From: Desulfobacterales bacterium
GTDB taxonomy: Bacteria; Desulfobacterota; Desulfobacteria; Desulfobacterales; JAHEIW01
DNA: 53,703 nt
Assembly: GCA_030145015.1 (NCBI GenBank)
Contig: JAQYWI010000014.1
Span: forward strand, 1 to 53,703
Direction: 5' to 3'
Each line of letters starts with the position of its first letter. Position 1 is the stretch's first letter. The notes beneath the pieces are model-generated. The model was not told the DNA's origin. It searched no databases and was given only the letters and a program-made list of their open reading frames with translations. Both the position numbers and the translations under genes were made by a program. Shown here in pieces: positions 26,980-36,237 of the stretch.

Positions 26980-27579
26980 ATGAGCCATTATCCTGCGACA
27001 ATTGTCCATTTAATAAAAAACATTTGCAAACTGCCCGGGATTGGGGAGAAGACCGCCGAACGCCTGGCGATGCACATCCTGCGGGCACCGCGCAAGGAAG
27101 CCGAGCAATTATCAAAAAGCATCTTGGAGGCAAAAGAGAAAGTCCGTTTATGTAAGCTGTGTTATGGCCTAAGCGATGACGAAGTCTGCAAGATATGCAC
27201 GGATCCTACCAGAGATGCATCTCTTTTATGCGTTGTTGAACAGCCTGCGGATATGGTGGCCATGGAAAAATCAGGTGCCTTTATCGGCCGGTATCATATC
27301 CTGTCCGGTGTGCTTTCACCTATGAACGGGGTCGGCCCTGATGATATCCGCCTGGGTGAGTTAATCGCAAAAATTAAGCGCGGCCAGATAAAAGAGGTTG
27401 TACTGGCTACCAGCACAGGCGTGGAAGGTGAAGCCACAGCGTCCTTTATTGCCGAGCGCCTGGAAGCGCATGCGCTAAAGGTGACGCGAATTGCGTGCGG
27501 TGTACCCATGGGGGGAGACCTGAAATATGTGGATCAGGTGACGTTAAAAAAAGCCATGGAGGCACGTCATGACGTCTGA
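26980..27579 (+). CDS. recR: Recombination protein RecR
   Basis: 199 residues, standard length. The helix-hairpin-helix CKLPGIGEKTAERLA (16-30), zinc finger C58-C61-C70-C73, and Toprim domain (CVVEQPADMVAMEKSG) are all present. RecR works with RecO/RecF to load RecA at gaps. The 3' end overlaps the next gene by 11 bp. Confidence 0.97.
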   Translation: MSHYPATIVHLIKNICKLPGIGEKTAERLAMHILRAPRKEAEQLSKSILEAKEKVRLCKLCYGLSDDEVCKICTDPTRDASLLCVVEQPADMVAMEKSGAFIGRYHILSGVLSPMNGVGPDDIRLGELIAKIKRGQIKEVVLATSTGVEGEATASFIAERLEAHALKVTRIACGVPMGGDLKYVDQVTLKKAMEARHDV

Positions 27580-27973
27580 TATCGTCGGACGGGGGGATCT
27601 GTTTACATGCCGACGTTGCGGGGAGTGCTGCAAAGGGTATGGTGGCACCTATATCACCGAAAACGAGATCGATAATATCTGCCGGTACCTGGGCCTGGAA
27701 CGCAACACGTTTATCGAACGCTACTGCCAGGTGTCAGGCGATAGGCCCGTGATTGCCCAGGGGGCAAACCGTTATTGTATATTTTGGGATAAGCTGTGCA
27801 TAATTCATGCGGTAAAACCGCGGATGTGCAGAAATTGGCCCTTTATTGAAAGTATCCTGGTAGACCCAAGGAACTGGCAGGCAATGGCGGCCTCGTGTCC
27901 CGGGATGCGGGCAGGTGTCAGCGACGATCAGATACAAAGATGCGTCAGCGAATTCATTAATAAATCCTGTTAA
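27569..27973 (+). CDS. YkgJ-type cysteine-cluster protein
   Basis: 134 residues with CRRCGECCKG (about 14-23) and later Cys (YCIFWDKLC, PRMCRNWPF, SCPGM), the pattern of the UPF0153/YkgJ zinc- or iron-binding family of unknown function. GGAGG in the recR coding sequence precedes the ATG, and the genes overlap, so it is translationally coupled to recR. Confidence 0.88.
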   Translation: MTSDIVGRGDLFTCRRCGECCKGYGGTYITENEIDNICRYLGLERNTFIERYCQVSGDRPVIAQGANRYCIFWDKLCIIHAVKPRMCRNWPFIESILVDPRNWQAMAASCPGMRAGVSDDQIQRCVSEFINKSC

Positions 27974-27984
27974 AATTTCCATTG

Positions 27985-29259
27985 ATGAAAGATCAGGAAA
28001 AATCCAAGCCGCAACTCGTCAAAGACCTGATGGTGCTGCGGGAGCAAACGCAGCAGCTGGAATCCCAGCGCCGGCGGGCGGAAGAAGCATTGAAGGAAAG
28101 CCAGCAACAGCTCCACCAGGCCCAAAAAATGGAAACCCTGGGCACCTTGGTGGCGGGCGTGGCGCATGAAATTAATAATCCGATTAACCTGATTATGTAT
28201 AATTTACCGCTGATTGAAAAAATTTGGGCTGACCTCCTGCCGGTGCTGATGGAGCAAAAAGAAAGGGTGCCGCATCAGAAATATGGCGGTTTTACATATG
28301 ATTTTTTGAAGGATAACTTACACCAGTTGGTTGCGGATATGGATATGGCCGCCAATCGGATTGCAAAAATAGTCTCCGATCTAAAAAACTTTTCTAAACA
28401 GTCAAATGTAGCTGAAAAGTCGTCGGTACAGGTTAATGTGGCCGTAAAAAACGCCATGCGATTGGCGCAAACCACCTTAAGAAAATCAGGCATACGGATC
28501 CAGCTCGATCTGGATGAAGATTTGCCTTTAGTTGCAGGAAATCTCCAGAGCATCGAACAAATCATCATAAATATTATCATCAATGCAATTCAGGCGATTG
28601 ACCATACCGATGGCACCATCCGGATTAACACAGGATTTCAAAGAAAAGACGCGCGCATTTACATGCAGATTGCCGATAACGGTGGCGGTATTTCAGCCGC
28701 AATTGCCGATAAGTTGTTTTTGCCCTTCGTCACCGATAAACAGGCAGAAGGCGGAACCGGCCTGGGTCTTTCGGTAACCTATGGTCTCGTCCAGGCCCAT
28801 GGTGGGGATATTTCTTTTGAAACCCGGGATGGAAAAGGGACCACCTTTACTGTTTCGTTGCCGACCCTTTTAAAGCGCGAAGCAATCAAGATTCTGATTG
28901 TGGATGATGATCAGGCCATAAGGGAGATGCTGATCGAAGCCCTGACGCTAAATCGAAATCGGCCCTATTTAATTGAGGAGGCGGCCAACGGGATCGAAGC
29001 AACGATTAAGCTGGGGACCTATCGTCCGGACCTTCTGATTCTGGACCTTTTTATGCCCGAAATGGATGGGCTGGAGCTTTGCCGCATTATCAAGAAGGAA
29101 CCCGAGCTTTCGGACTTGAAGGTGATCGTTTCAACCGGCTATCCGAATCATACCAAACTCAATGAAATGGCCAAACTGGGTTTTACCAACGTTATTTCCA
29201 AACCATTCGACCTTATGGAATTTGTCAGAAAGGTTGAAGGTATTCTGGCGGCCGGATAG
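27985..29259 (+). CDS. Hybrid sensor histidine kinase with C-terminal receiver domain
   Basis: 424 residues, no signal peptide or membrane segment. A Gln/Glu-rich coiled coil (1-50) leads to the H-box VAGVAHEINNPINLI with His61. The ATPase domain follows: N-box EQIIINIIINAIQAI, DNGGGI, and GGTGLGLS. The C-terminal receiver starts KILIVDDD, with phospho-acceptor Asp in LLILDLFMPEMDG and Lys in ISKPFD. There is no classical input domain, so it probably senses through partners or the coiled coil. A TTG one codon upstream is an alternative start; no clear ribosome site is seen. It lies just after the YkgJ-type gene, convergent with MscS. Confidence 0.9.
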   Translation: MKDQEKSKPQLVKDLMVLREQTQQLESQRRRAEEALKESQQQLHQAQKMETLGTLVAGVAHEINNPINLIMYNLPLIEKIWADLLPVLMEQKERVPHQKYGGFTYDFLKDNLHQLVADMDMAANRIAKIVSDLKNFSKQSNVAEKSSVQVNVAVKNAMRLAQTTLRKSGIRIQLDLDEDLPLVAGNLQSIEQIIINIIINAIQAIDHTDGTIRINTGFQRKDARIYMQIADNGGGISAAIADKLFLPFVTDKQAEGGTGLGLSVTYGLVQAHGGDISFETRDGKGTTFTVSLPTLLKREAIKILIVDDDQAIREMLIEALTLNRNRPYLIEEAANGIEATIKLGTYRPDLLILDLFMPEMDGLELCRIIKKEPELSDLKVIVSTGYPNHTKLNEMAKLGFTNVISKPFDLMEFVRKVEGILAAG

Positions 29260-29303
29260 AGCACAGAATTCCGCCAAGGGCTCAGATGTTGATTTCTAAA
29301 TTC

Positions 29304-30392
29304 TTAGCTGCTTTTCTGGGTGATGTAGATGTCTCGCTTGGGGTAGGGGATTTCAATGCCCTCGGCATCAAATGCCTCTTTGACTTTATCGGTGATATCA
29401 GAAATCGTGTCCATCCGCCGGCGGGCGTCATGAATCCAAACCCGCAGCTGTAAACCCACCGCAGACTCTCCAAAATTTCTCACCACCACTTTCGGTGGCG
29501 GATCGCCCAGCACCCATTCGGTCGCGTGCGCCACTTTCAGGATGGCCTTTTTAGCCTTCTGCAAATCCGCATCATAGGCAATCCCGATATTGATCCGCAC
29601 CCGGATATTTTCGGAAATGATGGTGTAATTGATGATATCCCGCAGCATAATCTCGTTATTGGGAATGATGATAATGATATTGTCGGTGGTTTTAATTTTA
29701 GTGGCCCGCAATCCAATGTCGATTACATCGCCCCAGGTGGAACTGCCGGCCGGCGCAGTCCAGACCTCAATTCGATCCCCCACCTCAAAGGGCCGATCGA
29801 TGATCAGCAAAACCCCGGCAATCAGATTCGAGAGCGTATCTTTGGCAGCAAACCCGATGGCCACCCCGGCCACCCCGGCGCCGGCAACAAACGGCACCAC
29901 ATTGATCCCCAGAAGATCAAGGGCGATAACGACCGCCACGGTATAGATGATAAAGTTCGAAAAGCGAATGAGAAGATCAAAGAGGATATCATCGATCTTG
30001 CTATCGGTTTTATGGGCCACGCGGGACTGCAGATAACGAATGATAACGATCAGGAAATTTTTGCTGGGTCGGGCGAACAGGATCACAAAGAGGGCATGAA
30101 AGATCTTTTTCAGCAACGGGAGGTTGAATAATTCGATGAGATAGGTCCCGGTGAGCAACACCAGGGCGTACAAAAGCGCCCTGCGTGTAATTTTGAAGAG
30201 CGGGCCTTGAATTTCAATCAGGTCGACTTTTTGCATTCGCTTTTCAATAAAAGCAAGCACCTGCCGCAGGACGAGCCAAACAATTAAGAAGCCGACAATT
30301 ACCAGCGTAACCTTGAACGCCAATTTCAGATAGGGTGCCTGAATGCCTAGTGTGGCTTCAAGGTTAGTGAAAAAGTCGGTAAGTTGATCCAT
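29304..30392 (-). CDS. MscS-family mechanosensitive ion channel
   Basis: 362 residues with several N-terminal hydrophobic helices (about 20-45, 70-90, 95-110, 130-155). The pore-lining motif AGAGVAGVAIGFAAKDTLSNLIAG is then followed by the beta-domain entry DRPFEVGDRIEV. MscS channels open under membrane tension to release solutes during osmotic downshock. AGGAGAGG lies 7 nt before the ATG. It is downstream of sdhB on the same strand, separated by repeats. Confidence 0.93.
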   Translation of the reverse strand: MDQLTDFFTNLEATLGIQAPYLKLAFKVTLVIVGFLIVWLVLRQVLAFIEKRMQKVDLIEIQGPLFKITRRALLYALVLLTGTYLIELFNLPLLKKIFHALFVILFARPSKNFLIVIIRYLQSRVAHKTDSKIDDILFDLLIRFSNFIIYTVAVVIALDLLGINVVPFVAGAGVAGVAIGFAAKDTLSNLIAGVLLIIDRPFEVGDRIEVWTAPAGSSTWGDVIDIGLRATKIKTTDNIIIIIPNNEIMLRDIINYTIISENIRVRINIGIAYDADLQKAKKAILKVAHATEWVLGDPPPKVVVRNFGESAVGLQLRVWIHDARRRMDTISDITDKVKEAFDAEGIEIPYPKRDIYITQKSS

Positions 30393-30456
30393 ACTGCACC
30401 TCTCCTAAAGTTGCATCCCCAACGTAATTTGCATAATACCGATTCGTTTTAGGATT

Positions 30457-30553
30457 GTTGCTACTGGCTGCTGGTTTCTTGCTACTGGCCGACCCGGAGA
30501 CAAGCAGCCAGTGACAAGAGGCCAGGCGCCAGTAGCCAGTGGCTAGTGACCAG
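30457..30553. repeat. Snap-back word repeat F (CTACTGGC word)
   Basis: Arm 1 (30457-30489) reads GCTACTGGCTGCTGG ... CTTGCTACTGGC. Arm 2 (30499-30553) iterates AGCCAGTGACAAGAGGCCAGG and GCCAGTAGCCAGTGG. Pairing is extensive with one 6-bp asymmetry. The words match those of repeat B, 12.5 kb away. Confidence 0.75.
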
Positions 30554-30627
30554 AAATCTGTAAAGAACTCAACCGACCTAAAACAGACCACCTGACTTTT
30601 TTAACATTTTTGGGGTCATGACACTAT

Positions 30628-30849
30628 AACCCATCTCAAAAATGTCTTCTGGCCCAATATCTTTGTTGATACCTCATTTAAAATCCTCAATCCGCCTCAG
30701 GCGGACCTCCGGTTTTCGACCCACAAAAATTATGAGATCAGACGGGAAGTCCCGTTTGGCGGGAAAACTCGGCCCCGCCGTGCGTGTCCCGGTGAAGCCT
30801 TTAAGCGAAGACGGAATCTTGAACAGAAATCCTATTTTTGAGATGGGTT
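30628..30849. repeat. MITE-like 222-bp element with 15-bp perfect terminal inverted repeats
   Basis: AACCCATCTCAAAAA (30628-30642) is the exact reverse complement of TTTTTGAGATGGGTT (30835-30849). The right end abuts the sdhB stop codon. The interior has no gene but holds CGCCTCAGGCGG and GTCCCGTTTGGCGGG hairpins. A solitary copy of the end (ACCCATCTCAAAAA) occurs at 45178-45191. No target-site duplication was identified. Confidence 0.65.
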
Positions 30850-31623
30850 CTATGATTCATCCGAAAAAAAGCTGGCTTTAAAGAATTGGCGGTTCAACCG
30901 GGCAATGTTGATGATGGACAGCTCTTTGGGACATGCGTTTTCACATTCGCGGTGGTTGGAACAGTTCCCAAAGCCGCAGGCATCCATCGTTTTAACCATA
31001 TTTAAGGCGCGTCTGACCGCTTCGGGTTTGCCCTGGGGCAGCAGGGCCATGTGCGAAATTTTGCCGCTGACAAAAAGCATTGCAGAGGCGCTGGGGCAGG
31101 CGGCTACACAGGCGCCGCATCCGATACAGGCGGCTGCATCCATTGCTTTTTCAGCAACTTCCTGGGGTATGGGAATCGCATTGCCGTCCGGCGCGCCTCC
31201 GGTATTGACGGATATATATCCGCCGGCCTGGATGATTTTATCAAACGGGCTGCGGTCCACCACCAGATCCTTGACAACCTTAAAGGCCCGGGCACGGAAG
31301 GGCTCCACCACAATCGTGTCACCGTCTGAAAATATTCGCATGTGCAGCTGGCAAAGCGTGGTCGCTTTTTGCGGGCCATGGGCGCGGCCGTCGACCACAG
31401 CACCGCAGGTGCCGCAGATGCCCTCGCGGCAATCATTATCAAATGCAATCGGGTCTTTGCCTTCCAGGGTCAGCTGCTCGTTGACCGTATCCAGCATTTC
31501 GATAAAGGACATATGCACCGATATGTTTTGAGCGGCAATGGTTTCAAAATGGCCCTTGTCTTGAGGTCCTTGCTGGCGCCAGACTTTCAGGGTTACGTCA
31601 ATGGTTTTCGGTAGCTTTTTCAC
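30850..31623 (-). CDS. sdhB: Succinate dehydrogenase/fumarate reductase iron-sulfur subunit
   Basis: 257 residues. The 2Fe-2S ferredoxin motif [10 protein letters not shown] with a later Cys, then 4Fe-4[13 protein letters not shown], then [17 protein letters not shown] for the third cluster, are complete. It passes electrons between FAD in subunit A and quinone in the membrane subunit. The start overlaps the sdhA stop by 4 bp. Direction of use (succinate oxidation or fumarate reduction) cannot be told from sequence. Confidence 0.95.
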   Translation of the reverse strand: MKKLPKTIDVTLKVWRQQGPQDKGHFETIAAQNISVHMSFIEMLDTVNEQLTLEGKDPIAFDNDCREGICGTCGAVVDGRAHGPQKATTLCQLHMRIFSDGDTIVVEPFRARAFKVVKDLVVDRSPFDKIIQAGGYISVNTGGAPDGNAIPIPQEVAEKAMDAAACIGCGACVAACPSASAMLFVSGKISHMALLPQGKPEAVRRALNMVKTMDACGFGNCSNHRECENACPKELSIINIARLNRQFFKASFFSDES

Positions 31624-33533
31624 TTGTAACTCCTTTGGGATAACTCCACATTTTCAAAGACCAATGGTTCCTTCTGAAATTTCGGCATCGTGTCGTAACC
31701 ATCGTATTCCCAGACCGAAACATGCGAAAAGTCTTCATCATTGCGCCTGGCCTCGCCCTCTTCGGTTTGAGATTCTTCCCGGAAATGGCCGCCGCACGAC
31801 TCGTTGCGATCCAGCGCATCATGAATCATCAGTTCGGCAAATTCAAGGCTGTCCGCCAGACGACCGGCCTTTTCCAGGCTCTTGTTATAATTCTTATCCG
31901 TTCCAGGTACCAATACATTTTCCCAAAACTCGGCGCGCAGATCCTTAATCTGTTTCAGGGCATTTTTCAAACCTTCGTCATTGCGCGACATGCCGCAATA
32001 ATTCCACATGATTTGCCCCAGCTCCCGCGCGAAGTTGTCGACGGTGCGCTTGCCTTTAATGGACATGAGTTTGGCAATGCTTTCAGTTGCCGATTGGGTG
32101 ACATCTTTAAACGCCGCTTGGTCCGCACTTACCGGTGATAGTTCGGCTCCGGCAAAATATCCGCCGATGGTGTAAGGAATGATAAAATATCCGTCGGCCA
32201 ACCCCTGCATCAGGGCGCTGGCTCCCAGCCGATTGGCGCCGTGGTCGGAGAAATTGGCTTCTCCCAGGACAAACAGTCCCGGAATCGCGCTCATCAGGTT
32301 GTAGTCCACCCACAAACCGCCCATGGTGTAATGGGATGCGGGATAAATCATCATCGGCTTTTCATAGGGAGAATCATCGCTGATGAGCTCATACATGTCA
32401 AAGAGGTTGCCGTATTTTTTAGCGATGATGTCTTTGCCGTCGCGTTTGATGGCATCGGCAAAATCCAGATACACCGCACAGCGCGTCAACCCCACACCTT
32501 TGCCGGCGTCGCACTGGGCTTTGGCCGCGCGCGAGGCCACATCACGGGGCACCAGGTTTCCGAAGCTGGGATATTTTTGTTCCAGATAATAATCGCGATC
32601 TTCTTCGGGAATCTCCTGGGGTTCTCGGATATCGCCGGGATTGTGAGGTACCCAGACACGGCCGTCGTTTCTGAGACTCTCACTCATCAAGGTCAGCTTG
32701 GATTGATGATCACCGGTATGCGGGATGCAGGTTGGATGGATCTGGGTAAAACATGGATTGGCAAACATGGCCCCCTTTTTATAGGCCCGAAAACCGGCGC
32801 CGACATTGGAAGCTTCAGCATTGGTGGAAAGGTAATAAATATTGCCGTAACCGCCGGTGGACAGCACCACCGCATCGGCGGCGTGGCTTTCCAGCTCACC
32901 ATTGATCAGATTGCGCACAACAATGCCGCGAGCCTGCCCGTTAACGATTACCAGATCCAGCATTTCGCGTCGCGGAAACAATGTGACCATGCCCGCGGCA
33001 ACCTGGCGCATCAAAGCGCTGTATGCACCCAGCAACAGCTGCTGTCCGGTCTGACCCCGGGCATAAAACGTTCTGGCAACCTGAGCACCTCCAAAAGAAC
33101 GGTTGGCCAGCAGTCCGCCGTAATCTCTGGCAAAAGGAATCCCCTGGGCGACACAGTGATCGATGATGTTGTTGCTCAGCTGAGCCAGGCGATAAACGTT
33201 GGCTTCCCGCGCTCGAAAATCGCCCCCTTTAACCGTATCGTAGAAGAGGCGCCAGATGCTGTCGCCCTCGTTTGTGTAATTTTTGGCGGCGTTGATCCCT
33301 CCCTGGGCAGCAATACTATGGGCTCGCCGGGGTGAATCCTGGATGCAGAACGTCTTGACGCGATAGCCCAGTTCCGCCAGGCTGGCGGAGGCCGAGCCGC
33401 CTGCCAGACCGGTACCGACCACAATGATTTCAAATTTTCGTTTGTTGGCCGGGTTGACCAGCTTCAATTCAAAACGGTGTCGGTCCCATTTCTCGGTCAG
33501 CGGTCCTCCAGGTATATTGGCATCAAGCGGCAT
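31620..33533 (-). CDS. sdhA: Succinate dehydrogenase/fumarate reductase flavoprotein subunit
   Basis: 637 residues, the length of type-B (non-classical) enzymes. The Rossmann FAD motif [19 protein letters not shown] (about 34-52) and [16 protein letters not shown], with the His expected to hold FAD covalently, are present. The catalytic-site region includes HPTCIPHTG, and [13 protein letters not shown] follows. Gene order sdhC-sdhA-sdhB is typical of the type-B complex. Confidence 0.96.
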   Translation of the reverse strand: MPLDANIPGGPLTEKWDRHRFELKLVNPANKRKFEIIVVGTGLAGGSASASLAELGYRVKTFCIQDSPRRAHSIAAQGGINAAKNYTNEGDSIWRLFYDTVKGGDFRAREANVYRLAQLSNNIIDHCVAQGIPFARDYGGLLANRSFGGAQVARTFYARGQTGQQLLLGAYSALMRQVAAGMVTLFPRREMLDLVIVNGQARGIVVRNLINGELESHAADAVVLSTGGYGNIYYLSTNAEASNVGAGFRAYKKGAMFANPCFTQIHPTCIPHTGDHQSKLTLMSESLRNDGRVWVPHNPGDIREPQEIPEEDRDYYLEQKYPSFGNLVPRDVASRAAKAQCDAGKGVGLTRCAVYLDFADAIKRDGKDIIAKKYGNLFDMYELISDDSPYEKPMMIYPASHYTMGGLWVDYNLMSAIPGLFVLGEANFSDHGANRLGASALMQGLADGYFIIPYTIGGYFAGAELSPVSADQAAFKDVTQSATESIAKLMSIKGKRTVDNFARELGQIMWNYCGMSRNDEGLKNALKQIKDLRAEFWENVLVPGTDKNYNKSLEKAGRLADSLEFAELMIHDALDRNESCGGHFREESQTEEGEARRNDEDFSHVSVWEYDGYDTMPKFQKEPLVFENVELSQRSYK

Positions 33534-33565
33534 CGTGTTTCCCTTTCAATTGAAGAAGTTATTTG

Positions 33566-33690
33566 AGGGGTCGGGGTGTTTTTCCAGTCACGCCCGCGCA
33601 GGCGGGCATCCAGGTTGCCGGTCTCGATTTTTCTGGATTCCTGCCTTCGCAGGAATGACAGATCTTAGCGCGGAAAACACCCCGACCCCT
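33566..33690. repeat. Nested inverted repeats between sdhC and sdhA (element M)
   Basis: The outer arms AGGGGTCGGGGTGTTTT (33566-33582) and AAAACACCCCGACCCCT (33674-33690) pair perfectly over 17 bp. Inside are two REP-like hairpins: CCAGTCAC-GCCCGC...GGCGGGC-ATCCAGG (33584-33614) and CTGGATTCCTGCC-TTC-GCAGGAATGACAG (33633-33662). The inner modules resemble the widely dispersed CCTGCGAAGGCAGG repeats of proteobacteria; the enclosing arms are the unusual part. Confidence 0.75.
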
Positions 33691-33780
33691 GAGTTATTTG
33701 TTAATGGTTTAATCTGGATATAAACCGCTAAATCAGATAATTGCACATTTCTAATAACCCATAACGATTAACCAAGAACC

Positions 33781-33809
33781 TTCAATTGAGCGTTTTGCGC
33801 TCAATTGAA
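33781..33809. other. 12-bp hairpin just after sdhC
   Basis: TTCAATTGAGC (33781-33791) pairs with GCTCAATTGAA (33799-33809), plus one more pair, around a short T-rich loop. It ends 4 bp from the sdhC stop codon on the minus strand and lacks a T-tract. An mRNA-stabilising or processing role within the sdhCAB transcript is plausible. Confidence 0.6.
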
Positions 33810-33812
33810 GCA

Positions 33813-34454
33813 CTAGCCCGTGGACCATATATAGATGGGTAGCAGGCCAAAGCCAAATCCGAATATCAGGCTGACAACAATACTCAGTACCATAATTGCC
33901 GGCATGTATCTGGGGTGATTGGCGCCAACTGTCTGAAAAGCACTCCAGAAACCATGCCGGACATGCAATGCAAGGACAATCATAACAAACACATAAATGA
34001 TCATATAGATCGGGCTGGCAAAGGCCGCAGATACAATCTCAAAAATCGTCCGTTGGGTTTTTTCCGCGAAACTGAAGTTGATCAGGTGAAAAATAACAAA
34101 TGCCAGAAGAATAAGCCCGGTATAGGGCATCAACGTTGAGCTCAGGGTGCGTCCACCGGCGCGTCTATCGATTTTATAAGGCACAGATCTTGCTTTGAAA
34201 TTCTGAACAAAAAGTATGATGCCGGTTGTGACGTGAATAAGAGCGAAAGCCAGCAGCCCCAATTCAAATACCGTCAAAATCGGACCCAGCGAGTGGAGCT
34301 TTTGAGCGTATGTATTAAATGCAGTACCCCCCTTATAAAGCGTGAGGTTGCCGGCAAGGTGGGCACAAAGAAAACCGAGAAAGCCCAGGCCGGTAATCGC
34401 CATCAACAGTTTTTTACCGATGGATGCGCCAAAGGTGCGTATCAACCAGCTCAT
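33813..34454 (-). CDS. sdhC: Succinate dehydrogenase cytochrome b subunit (type B)
   Basis: 213 residues from the ATG at 34454, with GGAGG 5 nt upstream; an earlier in-frame ATG at 34475 lies beyond the ribosome site. Five hydrophobic helices are visible. Candidate haem-ligand His residues occur in LCAHLAGN, ALIHVTTG, VIFHLINF and LHVRHGF, fitting the di-haem type-B anchor. It binds quinone and anchors SdhA and SdhB. Confidence 0.92.
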   Translation of the reverse strand: MSWLIRTFGASIGKKLLMAITGLGFLGFLCAHLAGNLTLYKGGTAFNTYAQKLHSLGPILTVFELGLLAFALIHVTTGIILFVQNFKARSVPYKIDRRAGGRTLSSTLMPYTGLILLAFVIFHLINFSFAEKTQRTIFEIVSAAFASPIYMIIYVFVMIVLALHVRHGFWSAFQTVGANHPRYMPAIMVLSIVVSLIFGFGFGLLPIYIWSTG

Positions 34455-34467
34455 AATGACCTCCAAT

Positions 34468-34495
34468 GTATACATTTACAGACACAAGTGTATAC
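34468..34495 (-). promoter_or_regulatory. Paired GTATAC palindromes upstream of sdhC
   Basis: GTATAC occurs at 34468-34473 (within TGTATACA) and again at 34490-34495, with centres 22 bp apart, two helical turns. The nearer one is 13 bp upstream of the sdhC start. The pair may be an operator, or part of overlapping -10 elements. Confidence 0.4.
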
Positions 34496-34545
34496 GATTA
34501 CACACAAATTTTAATCCATAAAAAGATGTATTCCTAATAATTCCT

Positions 34546-35103
34546 TTAATCTGTGTCAACATAATTGTTAAGCCACCAATCGTCCCGGTTGGTTTGCATA
34601 ATACTGTGAGCAATTTTTTTCGCGGCTTCTGTTTTTAATCGTTTTAGCACAGGCGGCAGCCACTTGTCAGGGGGGGCATATCCGATATCCGCTAAGGTTT
34701 TTAGCTCCAGAATAAGTGAAAGCTGGTCGGCATCATGGGCCAATTTGGCTTCAGGTGAGTTGCCTTCATTGAACTCATCGATAAGGCTGGCGATTGATGA
34801 CCCAAAGGGAAGGTTGGCGGTGATATCTTTGACGGCTTTGCCCTCATTTGCCGTGACGTAAGTTTTATGGACCGTATTCAGGTCGCCGATCCTGGTTTCG
34901 GGAAGATCATGCACCAGGCACATGCTGATCAATTTGAGGGCGTCAATCTCGGGTTCTAACTGGGACATTACGTAGGCGATAAATGTTGTGCTGAAAGTAT
35001 GTTCCGCGATGGATTCTTTGCCGGAACCGAGAAAATGAAATCCCGAGCGGGGAATTTCTTTGAGCATTTTGGCTTCAAAGAGCAAATTGGCAATGTTTTT
35101 CAT
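34546..35103 (-). CDS. HD-domain phosphohydrolase (YfbR-like)
   Basis: 185 residues with the HD-domain metal ligands in order: AEHTFST (His), LVHDLPET (His-Asp) and AHDADQL (Asp). The family includes 5'-deoxynucleotidase YfbR and other nucleotide phosphohydrolases; substrate is not predictable here. AAGGAG precedes the ATG. It is divergent from tolQ. Confidence 0.88.
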   Translation of the reverse strand: MKNIANLLFEAKMLKEIPRSGFHFLGSGKESIAEHTFSTTFIAYVMSQLEPEIDALKLISMCLVHDLPETRIGDLNTVHKTYVTANEGKAVKDITANLPFGSSIASLIDEFNEGNSPEAKLAHDADQLSLILELKTLADIGYAPPDKWLPPVLKRLKTEAAKKIAHSIMQTNRDDWWLNNYVDTD

Positions 35104-35170
35104 AGCAACTCCTTACCAAGCGTTGTAATATTGCAATAGCGCATACTTTATACTTACGGGTGTCAATCAT

Positions 35171-35278
35171 GGGGTTCCAAGGTTCAAGGGTTGTATAAAA
35201 ACAGAAAAAGGTTTGTGGTAAAAGGGCATCGAGCAGCAGTCGGAACCCTGAACCCTGAACCTCTGAACCCAGAACCTT
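35171..35278. repeat. Snap-back word repeat G (GAACCCT word)
   Basis: Arm 1 (35171-35192) reads GGGGTTCCAAGGTTCAAGGGTT. Arm 2 (35242-35278) iterates GAACCCTGAACCCTGAACC and GAACCCAGAACC, complementary words. It lies in the 393-bp divergent gap between the HD gene and tolQ, upstream of the tol promoter. Confidence 0.75.
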
Positions 35279-35351
35279 TAACGAACACCATATTGAGGGA
35301 ACTTATTAAACGCAACCCTAAATTTGTGCTCGGACGTAACGTTCAAACATG

Positions 35352-35379
35352 TTGACACTCTATCTATTTTCATTATACT
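35352..35379 (+). promoter_or_regulatory. Sigma70 promoter of the tol-pal operon
   Basis: TTGACA (35352-35357) is followed after 16 bp by TATACT (35374-35379). Transcription would start near 35387, giving a leader of about 110 nt to the tolQ ATG. Confidence 0.75.
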
Positions 35380-35496
35380 TTAAAATGTTTAGCTAGGAAG
35401 GCATCATTCCAATATATTTTTACCGCAACAATTTGGCTTCTGTTAAACATATTTTTCTTATTGACCTGAACCAAACTCTGAAATGGAGAGATTTTT

Positions 35497-36237
35497 ATGG
35501 GTATTGCTCAGCTTGATATCGTCAATATGATCAGTAATGCAGGCCTTATGGTGAAGTTTGTCATGCTGCTGCTGCTATTTTTTTCAATAATGTCCTGGAC
35601 AATCATTCTCATTAAATACCGTTACATCAGAAGGGCCTATAAAGAATCGGTCGAGTTTACCGATTTTTTCTGGAAAAGCCGGGATCTGTCGAATGCGTTT
35701 GCCAAAGCAAAGCAGCTGCATGCAAGTCCGCAGGCCCGAATTTTCAGGATCGGCTATGTGGAACTAAAAAAGACGAGCCAGTCTGCCGCTCCAGCCAGTC
35801 CGGTCGTCAATAAGCCGTCCGCCAGCCAAAGTATGTCCCTGGATGCCAGATTTACCGGAACAGATAACATCAAACGCGCGTTACGCCGGGCGATTACAAC
35901 CGAGATGACGCGAATGACCCAGTACGTACCCTTTCTGGCAACCACCGGAAATACGGCTCCGTTTATTGGTTTGTTTGGTACGGTCTGGGGAATTATGAAT
36001 TCCTTTGTGGGCATTGGCCGCATGGGCTCCGCCAACCTTGCGGTTGTCGCACCCGGCATTTCAGAAGCGCTGGTTGCAACTGCCGCCGGTCTGGCCGCCG
36101 CCATTCCAGCGGTAATCGCGTTTAATTATTTTATGAGTAAAATACGCGTGGCTGAATCCGAACTGGTGAGCTTCTCAGCGGATTTTCTAAACATCATCGA
36201 ACGTGATATCCTGCGCTCAGAGAGGAGAAGAACATGA
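35497..36237 (+). CDS. tolQ: TolQ (MotA/ExbB-family proton channel subunit)
   Basis: 246 residues. The first helix is at about 15-38. A Pro/Ser-rich insert (about 92-112) follows the cytoplasmic helices, then the conserved pair PFLATTGNTAPFIGLFGTVWGIMNSF and EALVATAAGLAAAIPAVIAFNYF forms the other two membrane helices. With TolR it uses the proton gradient to energise TolA. GGAGAG precedes the ATG, and the gene overlaps tolR by 4 bp. Confidence 0.95.
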   Translation: MGIAQLDIVNMISNAGLMVKFVMLLLLFFSIMSWTIILIKYRYIRRAYKESVEFTDFFWKSRDLSNAFAKAKQLHASPQARIFRIGYVELKKTSQSAAPASPVVNKPSASQSMSLDARFTGTDNIKRALRRAITTEMTRMTQYVPFLATTGNTAPFIGLFGTVWGIMNSFVGIGRMGSANLAVVAPGISEALVATAAGLAAAIPAVIAFNYFMSKIRVAESELVSFSADFLNIIERDILRSERRRT

